From Bacteroides sp. (GTDB lineage: Bacteria > Bacteroidota > Bacteroidia > Bacteroidales > Bacteroidaceae): a stretch of 64,000 bases of DNA. The position numbers and the translations under genes were made by a program. Within the stretch, counting starts at the first letter, position 1. Every line of letters begins with the position of its first letter. The notes beneath the pieces were generated by a model. It saw only the letters and a list, made by a program, of their open reading frames with translations, made no database searches and was not told where the DNA came from. Below, piece after piece: positions 51,353-62,072 of this stretch. The DNA is taken from assembly GCA_021201335.1 (NCBI GenBank), contig JAJQFD010000037.1, positions 1 through 64,000 of the forward strand. Direction: 5' to 3'.

Positions 51353-53066
51353 TCTTTACGGCATTTAAAACAAATGTGATATTATACATTTCTTCCGAAT
51401 ACCATAACCGCGAGAAATAAAGCCCTATCGGTTCGGCACGGAATAATTCGTCAGCCTGAAACATACCATAGAGATAATCGAAGGCTTTATTTATTACTGT
51501 TTCATCCGGGTCGGGACTGGATGCCATAGCGCTTAACGCACGGGCAGTCAGCGTAACCTTGGAAGGAACATTTTTGGCGCCTCCCCAGCCACCATCGCTA
51601 TTTTGTGCGGATAAGAGGTAGTTTAACCCTTTTGAAGCCATTTCATGGGCAATAGGTTCGGCAGAGCCGGACAAGTATTCGACTGTCATGGCTGTACCGT
51701 AAACCGGCGATTTCTCGTCAGAAGCATCCTGATCGCCAAACCATAAGGGAGTCCAGGAACCATCGGCCGCCTGTATTTTTTGCATCCATTTCAACATACG
51801 GAGCATACTTGCTTTACACCTTTTCTGCAAACCCGGCGGCAAAACATCCATCCACAACTGAAAAGCCAGAATGGAATGGGCGGATATATCCGGGCTGCTC
51901 CGGTCGAACGGCAGTTTCCCCCATCCCTTACAGAAAGTAGGCATTCCGCCGTCTTTGTTTTGCAAATCCAATAACCATTCGATACCTTTTCCAACTTCGG
52001 GACAGTAAACACCATCCAGAAGAATATGTAGCGCTACCAATGCGCCGGATGTATCATCGGCATCGGGGGCAGCGCCGGGCAGGTCGGTCCATCCCCAGCC
52101 ACCTTCTTTTGCTCCGGTAAATGGATGTTTATGGGTAAAAGCGTTTTTCCGGATAAGGTCGGCTAACTCCTTTTTGTTTTCAATATCGTCTCCCAAAGCC
52201 CTCACACTTAATGCTGTCATCCAGCTTGCCAGGTCGGTATCGATTGGCCATGAACCGTCTTCGCGAACCGTATCCGTGAGGAAACCGACACCTTTTTGTG
52301 TGGAAACATGCTCCCGGTATCCCGCGCCACTCATACACATAGCCACAAAAGCCGTGAGAGGAGCTGCTTCCAGAAAGCCGCCGTTTACCGGTTGCAATCT
52401 TTCAAGTACTCTTAATGATTTGTTTACAAAGGACTCGCGTATGGGCGAGAATATATTCTTCTTCCCTTTCCTGTAGCGAAGAATACCTACGGCAATTAAC
52501 GCCGGAATAGCATAACTGACAACCGGAAGCTGTAAAAAGCGGAAAAACCTTTGCGGCATGACGGCCAGTTCGAAAGGCAATTGCGGTATTTTATCCCAAC
52601 TGGAAATAATCCCGGCCAAGGCGCACATCACTAATATCGGGGCGGAGAATGTAAGGTCAGTCCCGTAATAATCGAGCACACCTTTAATAATATGTTGGTC
52701 AGTATAGCCGCCAAACTTTGCCGTCAGGTAATCTTTTGCCTTTTGAGGAGCCTGACCTATGGCACAAAGGGAAGCGTAAGTAAGCAGTGTCGCGGTCATA
52801 TTCGACGGACTTTCAAGAGTGTCGCCCCACGAACCGTCTTCGTGCATTGTCCCCTTCAGCCATTGCGTTCCCTTCTGAATATAGGAAGCGTATTTGTTCT
52901 TATCAACCATATACAAAGCAAATACGGAAACGGAGGTAGAGATAGCACTGGATGATAGTTTACCTCTCCATATTTTCCCGGGAGTACGCTTTGCCAACAG
53001 CTGTTCGCGTAAAACTCCAATCATTTCTTCCGCTTGCTTGTTTCTCATTATATTTTTAATGTTCAA
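51291..53066 (-). CDS. Squalene-hopene-cyclase-like class II terpene cyclase
   Basis: PGAAPDADDTSGAL (DxDDT motif); QW-type motifs QAADGSWTPLWFGDQ, QNSDGGWGGA, QNKDGGMPTF. Confidence 0.82.
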   Translation of the reverse strand: MNIKNIMRNKQAEEMIGVLREQLLAKRTPGKIWRGKLSSSAISTSVSVFALYMVDKNKYASYIQKGTQWLKGTMHEDGSWGDTLESPSNMTATLLTYASLCAIGQAPQKAKDYLTAKFGGYTDQHIIKGVLDYYGTDLTFSAPILVMCALAGIISSWDKIPQLPFELAVMPQRFFRFLQLPVVSYAIPALIAVGILRYRKGKKNIFSPIRESFVNKSLRVLERLQPVNGGFLEAAPLTAFVAMCMSGAGYREHVSTQKGVGFLTDTVREDGSWPIDTDLASWMTALSVRALGDDIENKKELADLIRKNAFTHKHPFTGAKEGGWGWTDLPGAAPDADDTSGALVALHILLDGVYCPEVGKGIEWLLDLQNKDGGMPTFCKGWGKLPFDRSSPDISAHSILAFQLWMDVLPPGLQKRCKASMLRMLKWMQKIQAADGSWTPLWFGDQDASDEKSPVYGTAMTVEYLSGSAEPIAHEMASKGLNYLLSAQNSDGGWGGAKNVPSKVTLTARALSAMASSPDPDETVINKAFDYLYGMFQADELFRAEPIGLYFSRLWYSEEMYNITFVLNAVKKFKVQGSKFNLTPETLNLEH

Positions 53067-53997
53067 AGTTTAAAGTTCCTAACCCTAACAGCCCATAAAA
53101 CGTATATTCAACATCGCTTTTGTCATCCAGCAGGGTGGCTGCGAAACCTCCCGAATCCAGCCAGTGAGCCTCGATAAAATCGCGGGCTGCATATTTCGGC
53201 TTTATCCCATAACAATTCAACATAAAGAGCGAAGTTGCTGTAGATAAAAGGTCAGGTAAAGGAGATGCTTTGGCTGCCGCAAACCCACCCGATGATTCCT
53301 GTAAATTATAAAGGAAACGTATGTCGACATTATCCTTATACCCCTCCATTTGCCCTTTTACAGCTAAAGCGGCAACGGTTGCATTTGTGGTCGCCGTTAA
53401 GCCATCAGTCGTATTCATATATCCGCCCCCGGGAGCGTGATAAAGTTCAAGGTTCAACGTTCGAGGTTCAGTGTTCAGTTTTTCGGGTTCAAAGCGGTCA
53501 CTTTGCCTTTGATTCAAACGTTGAACTTTAAACTTTTTTCCCGTATCCTCCAACAACGCCAGCCAGATAAATTGCGAATAGGGCGATTGCGGATCGTTAT
53601 GCGGTAATCCGTTGAAATCCTTTAGTGAAGGGGAAGGGATTGAGGTAGAAAAGAATGATTTAATAAATAACCCCAGCTTCCCCTTTTCAAAGAGTTGCTG
53701 TATCATGCGGCAGCGTACATAGGCCGCATAATGGATTAAATCCATCCGGTCGGTATCCAGGGTCGCCAGGTAATCGTTCATCTTCCGTGAATCCGACGGT
53801 ATTCCCAAAACATAAGATAACATCCAGCCGAAAGCCGTATAATAAAGATCGGCTTTACCGCTTTTATCCGTAAACGAACCTTCGTCAGTGCGTTGTGAAA
53901 GGACAAAACGGGAAACCCGTTCGACAGCCTGTTCGGAAAGCTGCTCTTTACCTTTTAAAAGGGTCTTGAATAACCGTATGGATATTGTCTCTTTCAT
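53056..53997 (-). CDS. Prenyltransferase/squalene-oxidase-repeat protein (protein-prenyltransferase-beta-like alpha/alpha barrel)
   Basis: FVLSQRTDEGSFTDKSGKADLYYTAFG; LQESSGGFAAAKASPLPDLLSTATSLFMLNCYG; SDVEYTFYGLLGLG. Confidence 0.75.
   Translation of the reverse strand: MKETISIRLFKTLLKGKEQLSEQAVERVSRFVLSQRTDEGSFTDKSGKADLYYTAFGWMLSYVLGIPSDSRKMNDYLATLDTDRMDLIHYAAYVRCRMIQQLFEKGKLGLFIKSFFSTSIPSPSLKDFNGLPHNDPQSPYSQFIWLALLEDTGKKFKVQRLNQRQSDRFEPEKLNTEPRTLNLELYHAPGGGYMNTTDGLTATTNATVAALAVKGQMEGYKDNVDIRFLYNLQESSGGFAAAKASPLPDLLSTATSLFMLNCYGIKPKYAARDFIEAHWLDSGGFAATLLDDKSDVEYTFYGLLGLGTLNFEH
53443..53538. repeat. Heptanucleotide-type repeat in frame inside the prenyltransferase-fold gene
   Basis: Encodes KKFKVQRLNQRQSDRFEPEKLNTEPRTLNLEL. 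Confidence 0.8.
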
Positions 53998-54009
53998 CCT
54001 TTTAGCCGA

Positions 54010-55571
54010 TTACTTCAGAATACGTTTGGTCACACGGAAAAGCAAACGTTTCAGTTCGGTGTTCGTAATCTCATGCAAAGCATCCAGCGCTTCGCGATGA
54101 TATTGTTCTGTCATCTGCCTGACCCTTGTAAGAGCCTCTTCCAGATAAGGCTTATTCTTCGGGAGAGTAAGGAACGTTTTCGGATTATCACACTGCAAAA
54201 GGGAAGAGATAAAATCTTCATCCGCAGCATGTTGCTCACAAACAGCAGCCAATACCGCCGAAGGACGCAAAGCAAGCGGACCATCCGTTTCAAAATCTTC
54301 CAGATCATCCTGCAACTGATAGGCAATGCCCAGTGCACGCGAATAATTATGCAGTGTAACCTGCAATATAGCATCGCCACCGGCACAAATCACTCCCATA
54401 ATCAATGAGACGTCGAACGCCGGAACAGTCTTATTACAAAAAATATCCAGTACAAAATCCATCGTTAACGGACGGGGCGAAACGCTCCATTCCAGTTCCA
54501 TTCCCTGACCTTTGCAAAGGGAAATATGCGCTTCGGAAGCCACCTTCAATAACTCCATATTATTGCAACCCGTTAGTAAGCGATAACCTTCGCCCAGAAG
54601 CATATCACCTACATTAATGGCAATCGGAACACCATACAGAGCGTTGACCGTTTTTTTGCCGTAACGCATGGAGTCATTGTCCTGTATATTATCATGAACA
54701 AGAGATGCTTTATGGAAACATTCAACCGCTATGGCAGCCAGTTCGACCTCTTTGGGTATATCCTTATCGCCACTCAAAGCCATATAGGTAGCAGTCAACA
54801 GGTAAGGGCGCCAACGTTTTCCGTCGCCCCCCCCAACCATTCTTTAGTGATTGTGGAAGTAAGGTCAGTGTAACCCGTAAGAAGAGCAGACAGGTTTTCG
54901 TATGAAAACCAACTTTTTAAAGTGGATTTCAAATGGTCGTAGTCTAAAAGGTGTATTTCCTTTTCCGACAGCATACTAATCATCCGGTTTACGTAACCGT
55001 AATCCACATTCGTATCTTTACAGCCCGATATATTCAGCGGAATAGCCAGCCCGGGCACAGCATTATTTATCAGTAAAGGAAAAGCTCTCTCTAACGAATC
55101 CAGGCATCCGACGCCGATAACCGTATCGACAACCCGGTTCTCTATCAATCCGATAACCGAAGTAAATCCTTCGGCAACAATGCTCATCATCCCGAGATCA
55201 TCTGCCTTATCCTGCAAATCCGGTATCGAACAGAGGCTACACCGGTGACACAGAAGGCCCAGTTCATCAACATCGGCTTTACATTTGGTCGAATGGCTCA
55301 GACACTTCGGCAACAGAAGGATACGTTTGTCGTAAGGAATTGAAGCAACTGTCTCGCGCCATACGCAGTTATTGACCTCTACCATTATCCAACCTTTCAT
55401 CTCCGGTTCAAGCGTATTGTCACTAATCAACCGGTCGGATAAACCAGACAGGTCATCCATGGAAAGGGGAGGTCCTAACAGCTGGCTACTTACGAATTCG
55501 TCAATCAGATTCCGTAAACGCGTCCTCTCTTCGTAGGTTTGCGGGACATTATATATCTGTTTATTATCCAT
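54010..55571 (-). pseudogene. DUF116-polyprenyl synthetase fusion, frameshifted at G8
   Basis: 54795-55571 DUF116-like (CLSHSTKCKADVDELGLLCHRCSLCSIPDL) reads ...ITKEWLGG, then 54010-54840 GDGKRWRPYLLTATYMAL...HKASLVHDNIQDND; join at C8 (+) 54827-54834. Confidence 0.83.
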
Positions 55572-55589
55572 AAATTACCTTTACTGCCA

Positions 55590-56816
55590 TTAACCGTATG
55601 CGCCGAAACCAAAGAAATACCTTTTCTTTACCATCTTATAGAAAACATTCTGTTCGGGAATTTTCTGTCCCTGCTGGTTATGCCCTGCTGTCGGCAACAT
55701 ATCTTTATATTCTTTCAGCACACAGCCCCGGCTTGTCGTGTCCGTTGCCTGGTGTTTTTCCAGAAATTCCACCATCTTCTGGGGGTCTTCCAACAAAATG
55801 CATCCCCGTGAACTCTCCGCTGTCATCTTACGGAATTCGGCAAGGAACCCGGAATTTTCGAATAATTCCGCCAGATTGGAACCATCTTCATTGATATAAT
55901 CTTTTGCCATCTGGATGGGAGGACAAAACTCCAGTGCTCCCGAAGGCGATATGTGGTGGCTCATGCCTGTCGCGCCGGGACAAAGGGCGTTCCCCTTATC
56001 ATCCCAATATGTTTCGATGAGAAACAAAGGCGCATTTTTACGTTGTTCCACAATAAACTTACGGAACGCCAATACCTGTTCTTTATCCAGTGCATTGGAA
56101 CTCTTCGGGTCGGCACCTGCCGGACGGTACAGGTAATACCAAAGATAATGAGCACCTTCTTTGGCGATCATTTCAATATAATCCCGGTTCACCAGGTCAT
56201 TATAATTACTCTTACCAATACTGGCCGCAGCACCGAAAATCAGTTTCGCTTTCCGGCAGGCACGCACTCCGGCCAACGTCTTTTCGAACACGTCAGGCCT
56301 GCCGCGTCGGGCAGCGCTTTCTTCTTTCAGCCCTTCAATGCTGATCAATGGGGTAACATTCCCTATTTTTTTCAACCGCATTGCCACCTCTTCAGTAAGA
56401 AGCACACCATTTGTAAACAACTGGAAATAACATTCCCGGTGTTTCTCCATTATATCCAGCAGCCCTTTATACATCAATGGTTCTCCACCCAGGATACCAA
56501 AGAAGAAAGAACCCTTTTTCTTGCAACTCGTAATAATGCCGTCCAACTGTTCGGGCGACAAAGACTTCTTTCCGCCGCTGGTGACCCAGCAACCGCTACA
56601 AGCCAGATTACAACTCTCCGTCACCGAAATCATCACAAAAGCCGGAAAGAAAGGTTCACCCTTCGCCTGCCTTTTCTCGAACCGGCTGATATTGCGCATA
56701 CTCTGCCATCCGAAATTATACATGAACTTCCATACCAGTCTCGGAGAACATTCTCCCGGCACCCGGAAGGCGGCTTTTGCTGTAGCGATATAGTCTTTTG
56801 TTTTCAAAGTTTTCAA
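55590..56816 (-). CDS. Radical SAM protein (HpnH/SPASM-like)
   Basis: MISVTESCNLACSGCWVTSG (CxxxCxxC); GILGGEPLMYKGLL; downstream Cys residues. Confidence 0.88.
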   Translation of the reverse strand: MKTLKTKDYIATAKAAFRVPGECSPRLVWKFMYNFGWQSMRNISRFEKRQAKGEPFFPAFVMISVTESCNLACSGCWVTSGGKKSLSPEQLDGIITSCKKKGSFFFGILGGEPLMYKGLLDIMEKHRECYFQLFTNGVLLTEEVAMRLKKIGNVTPLISIEGLKEESAARRGRPDVFEKTLAGVRACRKAKLIFGAAASIGKSNYNDLVNRDYIEMIAKEGAHYLWYYLYRPAGADPKSSNALDKEQVLAFRKFIVEQRKNAPLFLIETYWDDKGNALCPGATGMSHHISPSGALEFCPPIQMAKDYINEDGSNLAELFENSGFLAEFRKMTAESSRGCILLEDPQKMVEFLEKHQATDTTSRGCVLKEYKDMLPTAGHNQQGQKIPEQNVFYKMVKKRYFFGFGAYG

Positions 56817-56848
56817 AGTTTAAAGTTTAATGTTCAAGGTTCAAATTT

Positions 56849-57562
56849 TCACTCCTTCTTAAGGAGGGGAATGCTTGCTCTGCGTTGCTGTAATTTGTTA
56901 CGTAGCCGTTCTTTATACATGATATCCATTTGTTCCGGATTGAAAGATTCTTCCATTTCAGTTCCTCCATTGATAGGAGATTTCTCATATTTCGGGAATA
57001 TGACCGCTTTATTGGGACACATCCGTGCACAAGCCGGACAGTTATTCTTACAGTTTTGCGGCTTTACCACGCTGACCTGTTTATTTTCTACCGTATAAAC
57101 CCCGAACAAACAGAAGTCATGGCATTTACCACATTCACTGCACTGTGTTTTGTCGAGCACCGGATACCAAGCATCCGTTCCGTTTTCAACAGGAAACTCA
57201 CGAACCTCCTGCCTGATAGCAGCAAAGTCTGGAAAATCCTTTCCTGATGAAAATGAAATGGAAATATTGAGCTGCGAAAGAACTTCCGTTGTAGTATTAT
57301 TTCGTATGTCGATGATTTGTCGGGCTTCCAGTCCTTTCCAGTGAAGAAGCGACTGTACCGCCCGCGTATGGCAAGCCACAATCGTTCCGGCTGCCATCTC
57401 CCTGATATCGGGAGAACTATCCATAACTTTCCGGCATAAATCAGGCTCCAGATTTACATCGTACCCCTCATATTTTAATGCCGCCGCGACTTCTGCTATT
57501 TTATCTTTATCAACAAAAGACCTCGAAGCACATGCGCAAATCGTTACTCTGTTATTCTGCAT
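56849..57562 (-). CDS. 4Fe-4S ferredoxin-domain protein (HdrA-like N-terminus)
   Basis: CSECGKCHDFCLFG and CKNNCPACARMCP; C-terminal SIPLLKKE derived from palindromic repeat. Confidence 0.78.
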   Translation of the reverse strand: MQNNRVTICACASRSFVDKDKIAEVAAALKYEGYDVNLEPDLCRKVMDSSPDIREMAAGTIVACHTRAVQSLLHWKGLEARQIIDIRNNTTTEVLSQLNISISFSSGKDFPDFAAIRQEVREFPVENGTDAWYPVLDKTQCSECGKCHDFCLFGVYTVENKQVSVVKPQNCKNNCPACARMCPNKAVIFPKYEKSPINGGTEMEESFNPEQMDIMYKERLRNKLQQRRASIPLLKKE

Positions 57563-57926
57563 TTATTGTCACTTTGTAAATATCAAATGGTACATAGTAT
57601 TAAGATAATCCGCATCAGCCTCGCTGAGTTTCAATGCATAAAGATGTTGAAATTAATAGGTTAATCAAGTATTAATTTCCTTAAAGCGAAAAAAAGGTTT
57701 AAACACGAAAATGCATTTATCTGAAAAGAGCCTTTCTAAAATTGGAGAATAAGATATTAAATGATGGTTTTATTCTAATTATTCTATTTCATATCAAACT
57801 TTATACTACCACCCTAACGCCAAACACTTCTACCCCCTTCTAAACCCATTCCATCCTACAATTAAGTCCTACTTTAGCCCCATCCAAAATGAATCAGAGC
57901 TATGCCCTTCCATTAATTATCCAAAA

Positions 57927-59278
57927 ATGAACTATAAATTGAAAGACTAAGATGTTCTGCTGGTCACAGAAAAAGACAATAACAAACTCAGTGTTGTTAC
58001 CGGAATGAACGAAGACGGTACACCTAAGACCGTCAGTCCGAAACAGGAAAAGGAACCGGATTTCCTGAAAATCGATAAGCACGGCGATATGCTGTTCATG
58101 TCCAATTTTATGCGCCAATCCAAAGACCCGACACATTTCCATTTTTTCAAAGTTCCTATGACGCAGGTTGAAAACTTTGTAGCCGTATTACAGGAAATGC
58201 TCGAAGCCCCGGACAATCCATCCAATAAAGAAATGTTGGATACGCACCGGGTACCACCCGAAGCATTTGCACGGGAAGCCTATCAGGCCATTGATGAAAC
58301 CCGTATCGACTGGGTGCAATTTGAGAAGCTGGGTGTAACCAAAGAAATGCTGGAACGGACAAATTCTCTTGACAGGATGCTTAACTGGCAAAAAACTCCG
58401 GTACTATTTCCGATACGGGTTGAAATAGGTGAGACAGTTATTCGCACCGATGCCCGTTTATCCTTGCGGGAAACACCCGAAGGAAAACTCAATCTGTACG
58501 TTCATACATCCGCAAGGAACCGGAACTCGACAGCCCCTTCATGGCTGCCCGCTTTACCGATGAAGACAAACAGAACTTTCTTCAAACCGGCAATGCAGGC
58601 AGATTAATTGAGATTGAACCCGTGAAAGACCAAAAGATGATGGTTTTCGTCTCTTTAAACAAACTGACAAATGAACTTGTTGCCGTGCGTGCCGACCGCA
58701 TAAGGATACTCGATGAAATTAAAGGTATAAAACTGGATAATCACCAGAAAATAGCTTTAATGCAGGGGAAAGCCATAGACCTGGAAGGCATGACCTCGAA
58801 AATCGGAAAACCTTTTGATGCAACCATTCAGGTGAATGCCGACCACAGGGGACTGGAATTTAAGTTCAACAATACCAATCAACTGGACAGGCAGCAAAAT
58901 CAGGGAACCACTCAGGAATAAACCTCAAACCAGCAGTTCCGTATTCTTACCCGTCTTTTAGGAGTAGATCTTTCTGCCGACCAGCAAAATAAGCTCAAAG
59001 AAAACCAAACCATTTACGTTGGAGGAATGACCGACAGAAAAGGCGAACCATTCAATGCTTATTTCAAAGTAAACGAGGAAAAAGGCAAACACGACTTTTT
59101 CAGGTGGAATCCTTACAAAGTAAAACAGGTTACACCAGATAATGACAGTAAAACCCAAGTAACCGTCAATTCTAAAGGGAAAACAAATGAACCTACCAAA
59201 AATGTAAACGAACCCCTGAAACAAGGACAAACAAATCCTACCGAGAAACAAGAGGAAAAGAAAGAAGGAATCGTTTAA
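57927..59278 (+). pseudogene. DUF4099/DUF3945 protein of a conjugative element, multiply disrupted
   Basis: MNYKLKD*DVLLVTEKDNNKLSVVTGMNEDGTPK; frameshift near 58510; in-frame TAA at 58919-58921; C-terminal DUF3945-like repeats. Confidence 0.82.
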
Positions 59279-59405
59279 TATTCCTTTTGACTGCCTGTCT
59301 TAAAACTTTAGTTTTTACTCCGTATAATTCAGCCAAATCGAAGTCAAGCATAACATTCAATCCCCGAATCTGATATATCTTGTTTTGTATTGTTTGTAGT
59401 TCCAT
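59272..59405 (-). pseudogene. Truncated ORF6N-domain protein (N-terminus only)
   Basis: [46 protein letters not shown] then non-homologous sequence. Confidence 0.75.
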
Positions 59406-59411
59406 GATTAG

Positions 59412-59710
59412 CTAAGATTTAATTGAAAATTTAATTTAACTTTATTCATATCGTCCATAATTGAATGGTCTAATACTCTGGTACAATGTTGTGTCATTCG
59501 GGTAGAAGTATGTCCAAGTATTCTAGATACATTTTCTAATGAAACTTTATTCGCAAGCGTTACAGTGGTTGCGAATGTGTATCGTCAGCAATCAGTCGTC
59601 AGTTTCTTTTTTATTCCACATATTGCTGCGATCTCCTTCAGATAGCAATACTTTTGAGATTTATCCCTTATTTTCAGCAAATTAGGATAACGTTTGTTTG
59701 GGCAGGTAAC
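59412..59710 (-). pseudogene. Tyrosine recombinase C-terminal remnant
   Basis: CPNKRYPNLLKIRDKSQKYCYLKEIAAICGIKKKLTTDC*RYTFATTVTLANKVSLENVSRILGHTSTRMTQHCTRVLDHSIMDDMNKV, in-frame stop. Confidence 0.78.
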
Positions 59711-59802
59711 GAGTTAATAACGGTTCTTTTAGCTTATGTTTACACCATTTTACACAGTACCAAATAACTTAATACAAAAGTAGTGAAAGGTATTCTTATG
59801 AT

Positions 59803-60828
59803 TTATGCAATAGAATACTGATATATTTTTTGATATGTTTGATTTCTTTTAATAACGGCAAACATTCTATGTATAAGTTTACCTCTAACAGCGTTTATCA
59901 CAGACATTTTATTCTTTCCCTGTGCTACCTTATTGAGATAATATTCATTTAATTCCCCTTTCATGCGGGTAGCCACCACCAATGCTGCCATATGTAAAAG
60001 AGTTTTAATACTTTTGTCGGCCCTGTGTGAGACTCTGTTCTGTGATCTTATACTACTACCTGAGGTATAAGCAAAGGATGCTACCCCGGCATGACAACAG
60101 AATTTACGTGCATCTTTAAAATCGCGGAACCCATTTGTTTCTACCATCATCTTTACGGCTATTCTTTCTCCAATACCATCTACAGAACATAGTAACCGAT
60201 GCTGATTGGATAATTCCGGATCAGATTCTATGATGAAAAGAATCTTTGTGTCTATTTCTTTGAGAGATAAATTGATTTCTTTGATTATTCTCTTTAAACG
60301 CTTTTGTTTATCCTTATAATCAGCTGGGTTGATAAAGTCTTTCTGATCGGTAAGCTGTCCCTGGTATTTACCCCGGTCACTCAAATACAGGTCACGCTCA
60401 CTTAGAAGTAATGAAAGGCTATGAAGAGCTGCATCGGGTAGGCTGTAAAAGCGGGCATCTTGCTGGAAACGAAGCGCATAGAAGGCTATTTTGCGGGCGT
60501 CAATCTTGTCATTTTTACCACGTCCAAAGCCACATGAATATTTAATTTGCATCGGATTTTCAAGCCATAAATGAATGTTAAGTTCTGCGCAAGCACAACA
60601 CAGGGGATAGGTATAATGACCGGTATATTCCGCGCAAAGAAGAAGAGATTCTGCACACAGATTATATTCACCAGATAAATTAACAAGAAACTTCTTAACA
60701 GGGTTTAATTTGTTTTCAATGACAATTTCTTGAAGAATCTTTTGGTCAACTATCAGGCAAAAATTTAACTTATTTTTGCTTACATCAATTCCAATTACAA
60801 TTTTTTCCATAACTTTGTTTTTGAGCAA
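59803..60828 (-). mobile_element. IS110-family transposase
   Basis: IGIDVSKNKLNFCLI DEDD start; KNDKIDARKIA; Transposase_20 region LLCSVDGIGERIAVKMMVETNGFRDFKDARKFCCHAGVASFAYTSGSSI. Confidence 0.92.
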
Positions 60829-61084
60829 AAAAGAAAAGAAGGGAACCCTTGGATAATCCTAATAACCTTAACAATACAGGTTAAATTCTTATACAGGTCT
60901 TTATCAAGGGAAAGGCCAATCAGTACTAAATAGAGGGATAAGACACAAGCTTACTCAGGGCTAGAGGTCACTGACTGGTTTCCTTTCTTTTTAATGTTGA
61001 ATTTTTCTATCTAAAAATAATTCATTATTATTTATTGAACAAATCTAAGGTTTTCTTATGGAGAAATCTTATTCGAAAAACCTA

Positions 61085-62072
61085 TCATTTTTTTTTGAGA
61101 GAACAATTGACTATTAAAAAACAATATTGATAATACATTTGCAATTTCCTTTTCATCGGGAATAGTCGTAAGGCTAATTGAGAAAGTTCGTTTTGATATG
61201 TAACTCTTAGCTTTTTCCATAAAGAAGAAAAGTCTGTAATCAAAGGTGATTCACTCACTCGTTTATTTTGCCAGCCTACAGGAATGTCAAATACTTGTTG
61301 GTCATGCATTATTAACTCATTAAAATCCTTTTGAAACGCAACAGACTGAATATAAGTTACACATTCGGAATCATTTGCAAGAAAGTGTAAATCATAAAAA
61401 TGCCGAATTTTAGAAGTAAGTGCTATGAGCGGGTTTTCTTCGAAGGAAAACCGAATAAGTGATACCAATTTCTCAATCAGCGTCCGACGTTTATCTAAAA
61501 TATTTAGTGAGAAAGAATTCAATCCATACAACTCAATAGCTACATAATTGTTTTTTTCGTACAGGAATTCTCCAATAAAAGAATTGATATCCAAACTGAT
61601 AAACGGATATGGATTTGCAAAAGAGTTGATTTCTAAAATAATTCGTTTTTGAAGATTTAAATTCAATCGATTAGTAACTACACTGGGATACTCAAAAACC
61701 GATTTTCCGAAACATGGATCCCTTACTGGTTATTTCTGGTTCAACAATTTCTGATAATTCAGAAGTTATACTTTTCTCAATTGCTCTTATTTTTGTTTTC
61801 AGTGAATTACCAGTCAAGTTTTCATTAATGGTAGCAATATCAATATCTTCCGAGAACCTACTAATCAATCGATAAGCTTTAGATAGTGAAGTCCCACCTT
61901 TGAAAACGACACTTTTTGCATATTCTGACGAAAATAAGCGATTTAGTAAGAGCGTTATCCAATAATCTTTTTCAATAAATTCGGGAGCAATACCTACATG
62001 GATAGAAGTAAGCTTGATAAGTTCGGAAAAGTCATTGCTATCAGTATGTAAAGTTATCATCGGATATTCCAT
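61085..62072 (-). pseudogene. AbiEii-like nucleotidyltransferase toxin, frameshifted
   Basis: IAPEFIEKDYWITLLLNRLF...VVFKGGTSLSKAYRLISRFSEDIDIA; frame changes near 61703-61706 (KSVFEYPSVVTNRLNLNLQ). Confidence 0.8.

Noticed and set aside
55953-57098. 381-aa plus-strand ORF
   Set aside because: Fully antisense to the radical SAM and ferredoxin genes, low-complexity shadow translation with no recognisable domain.
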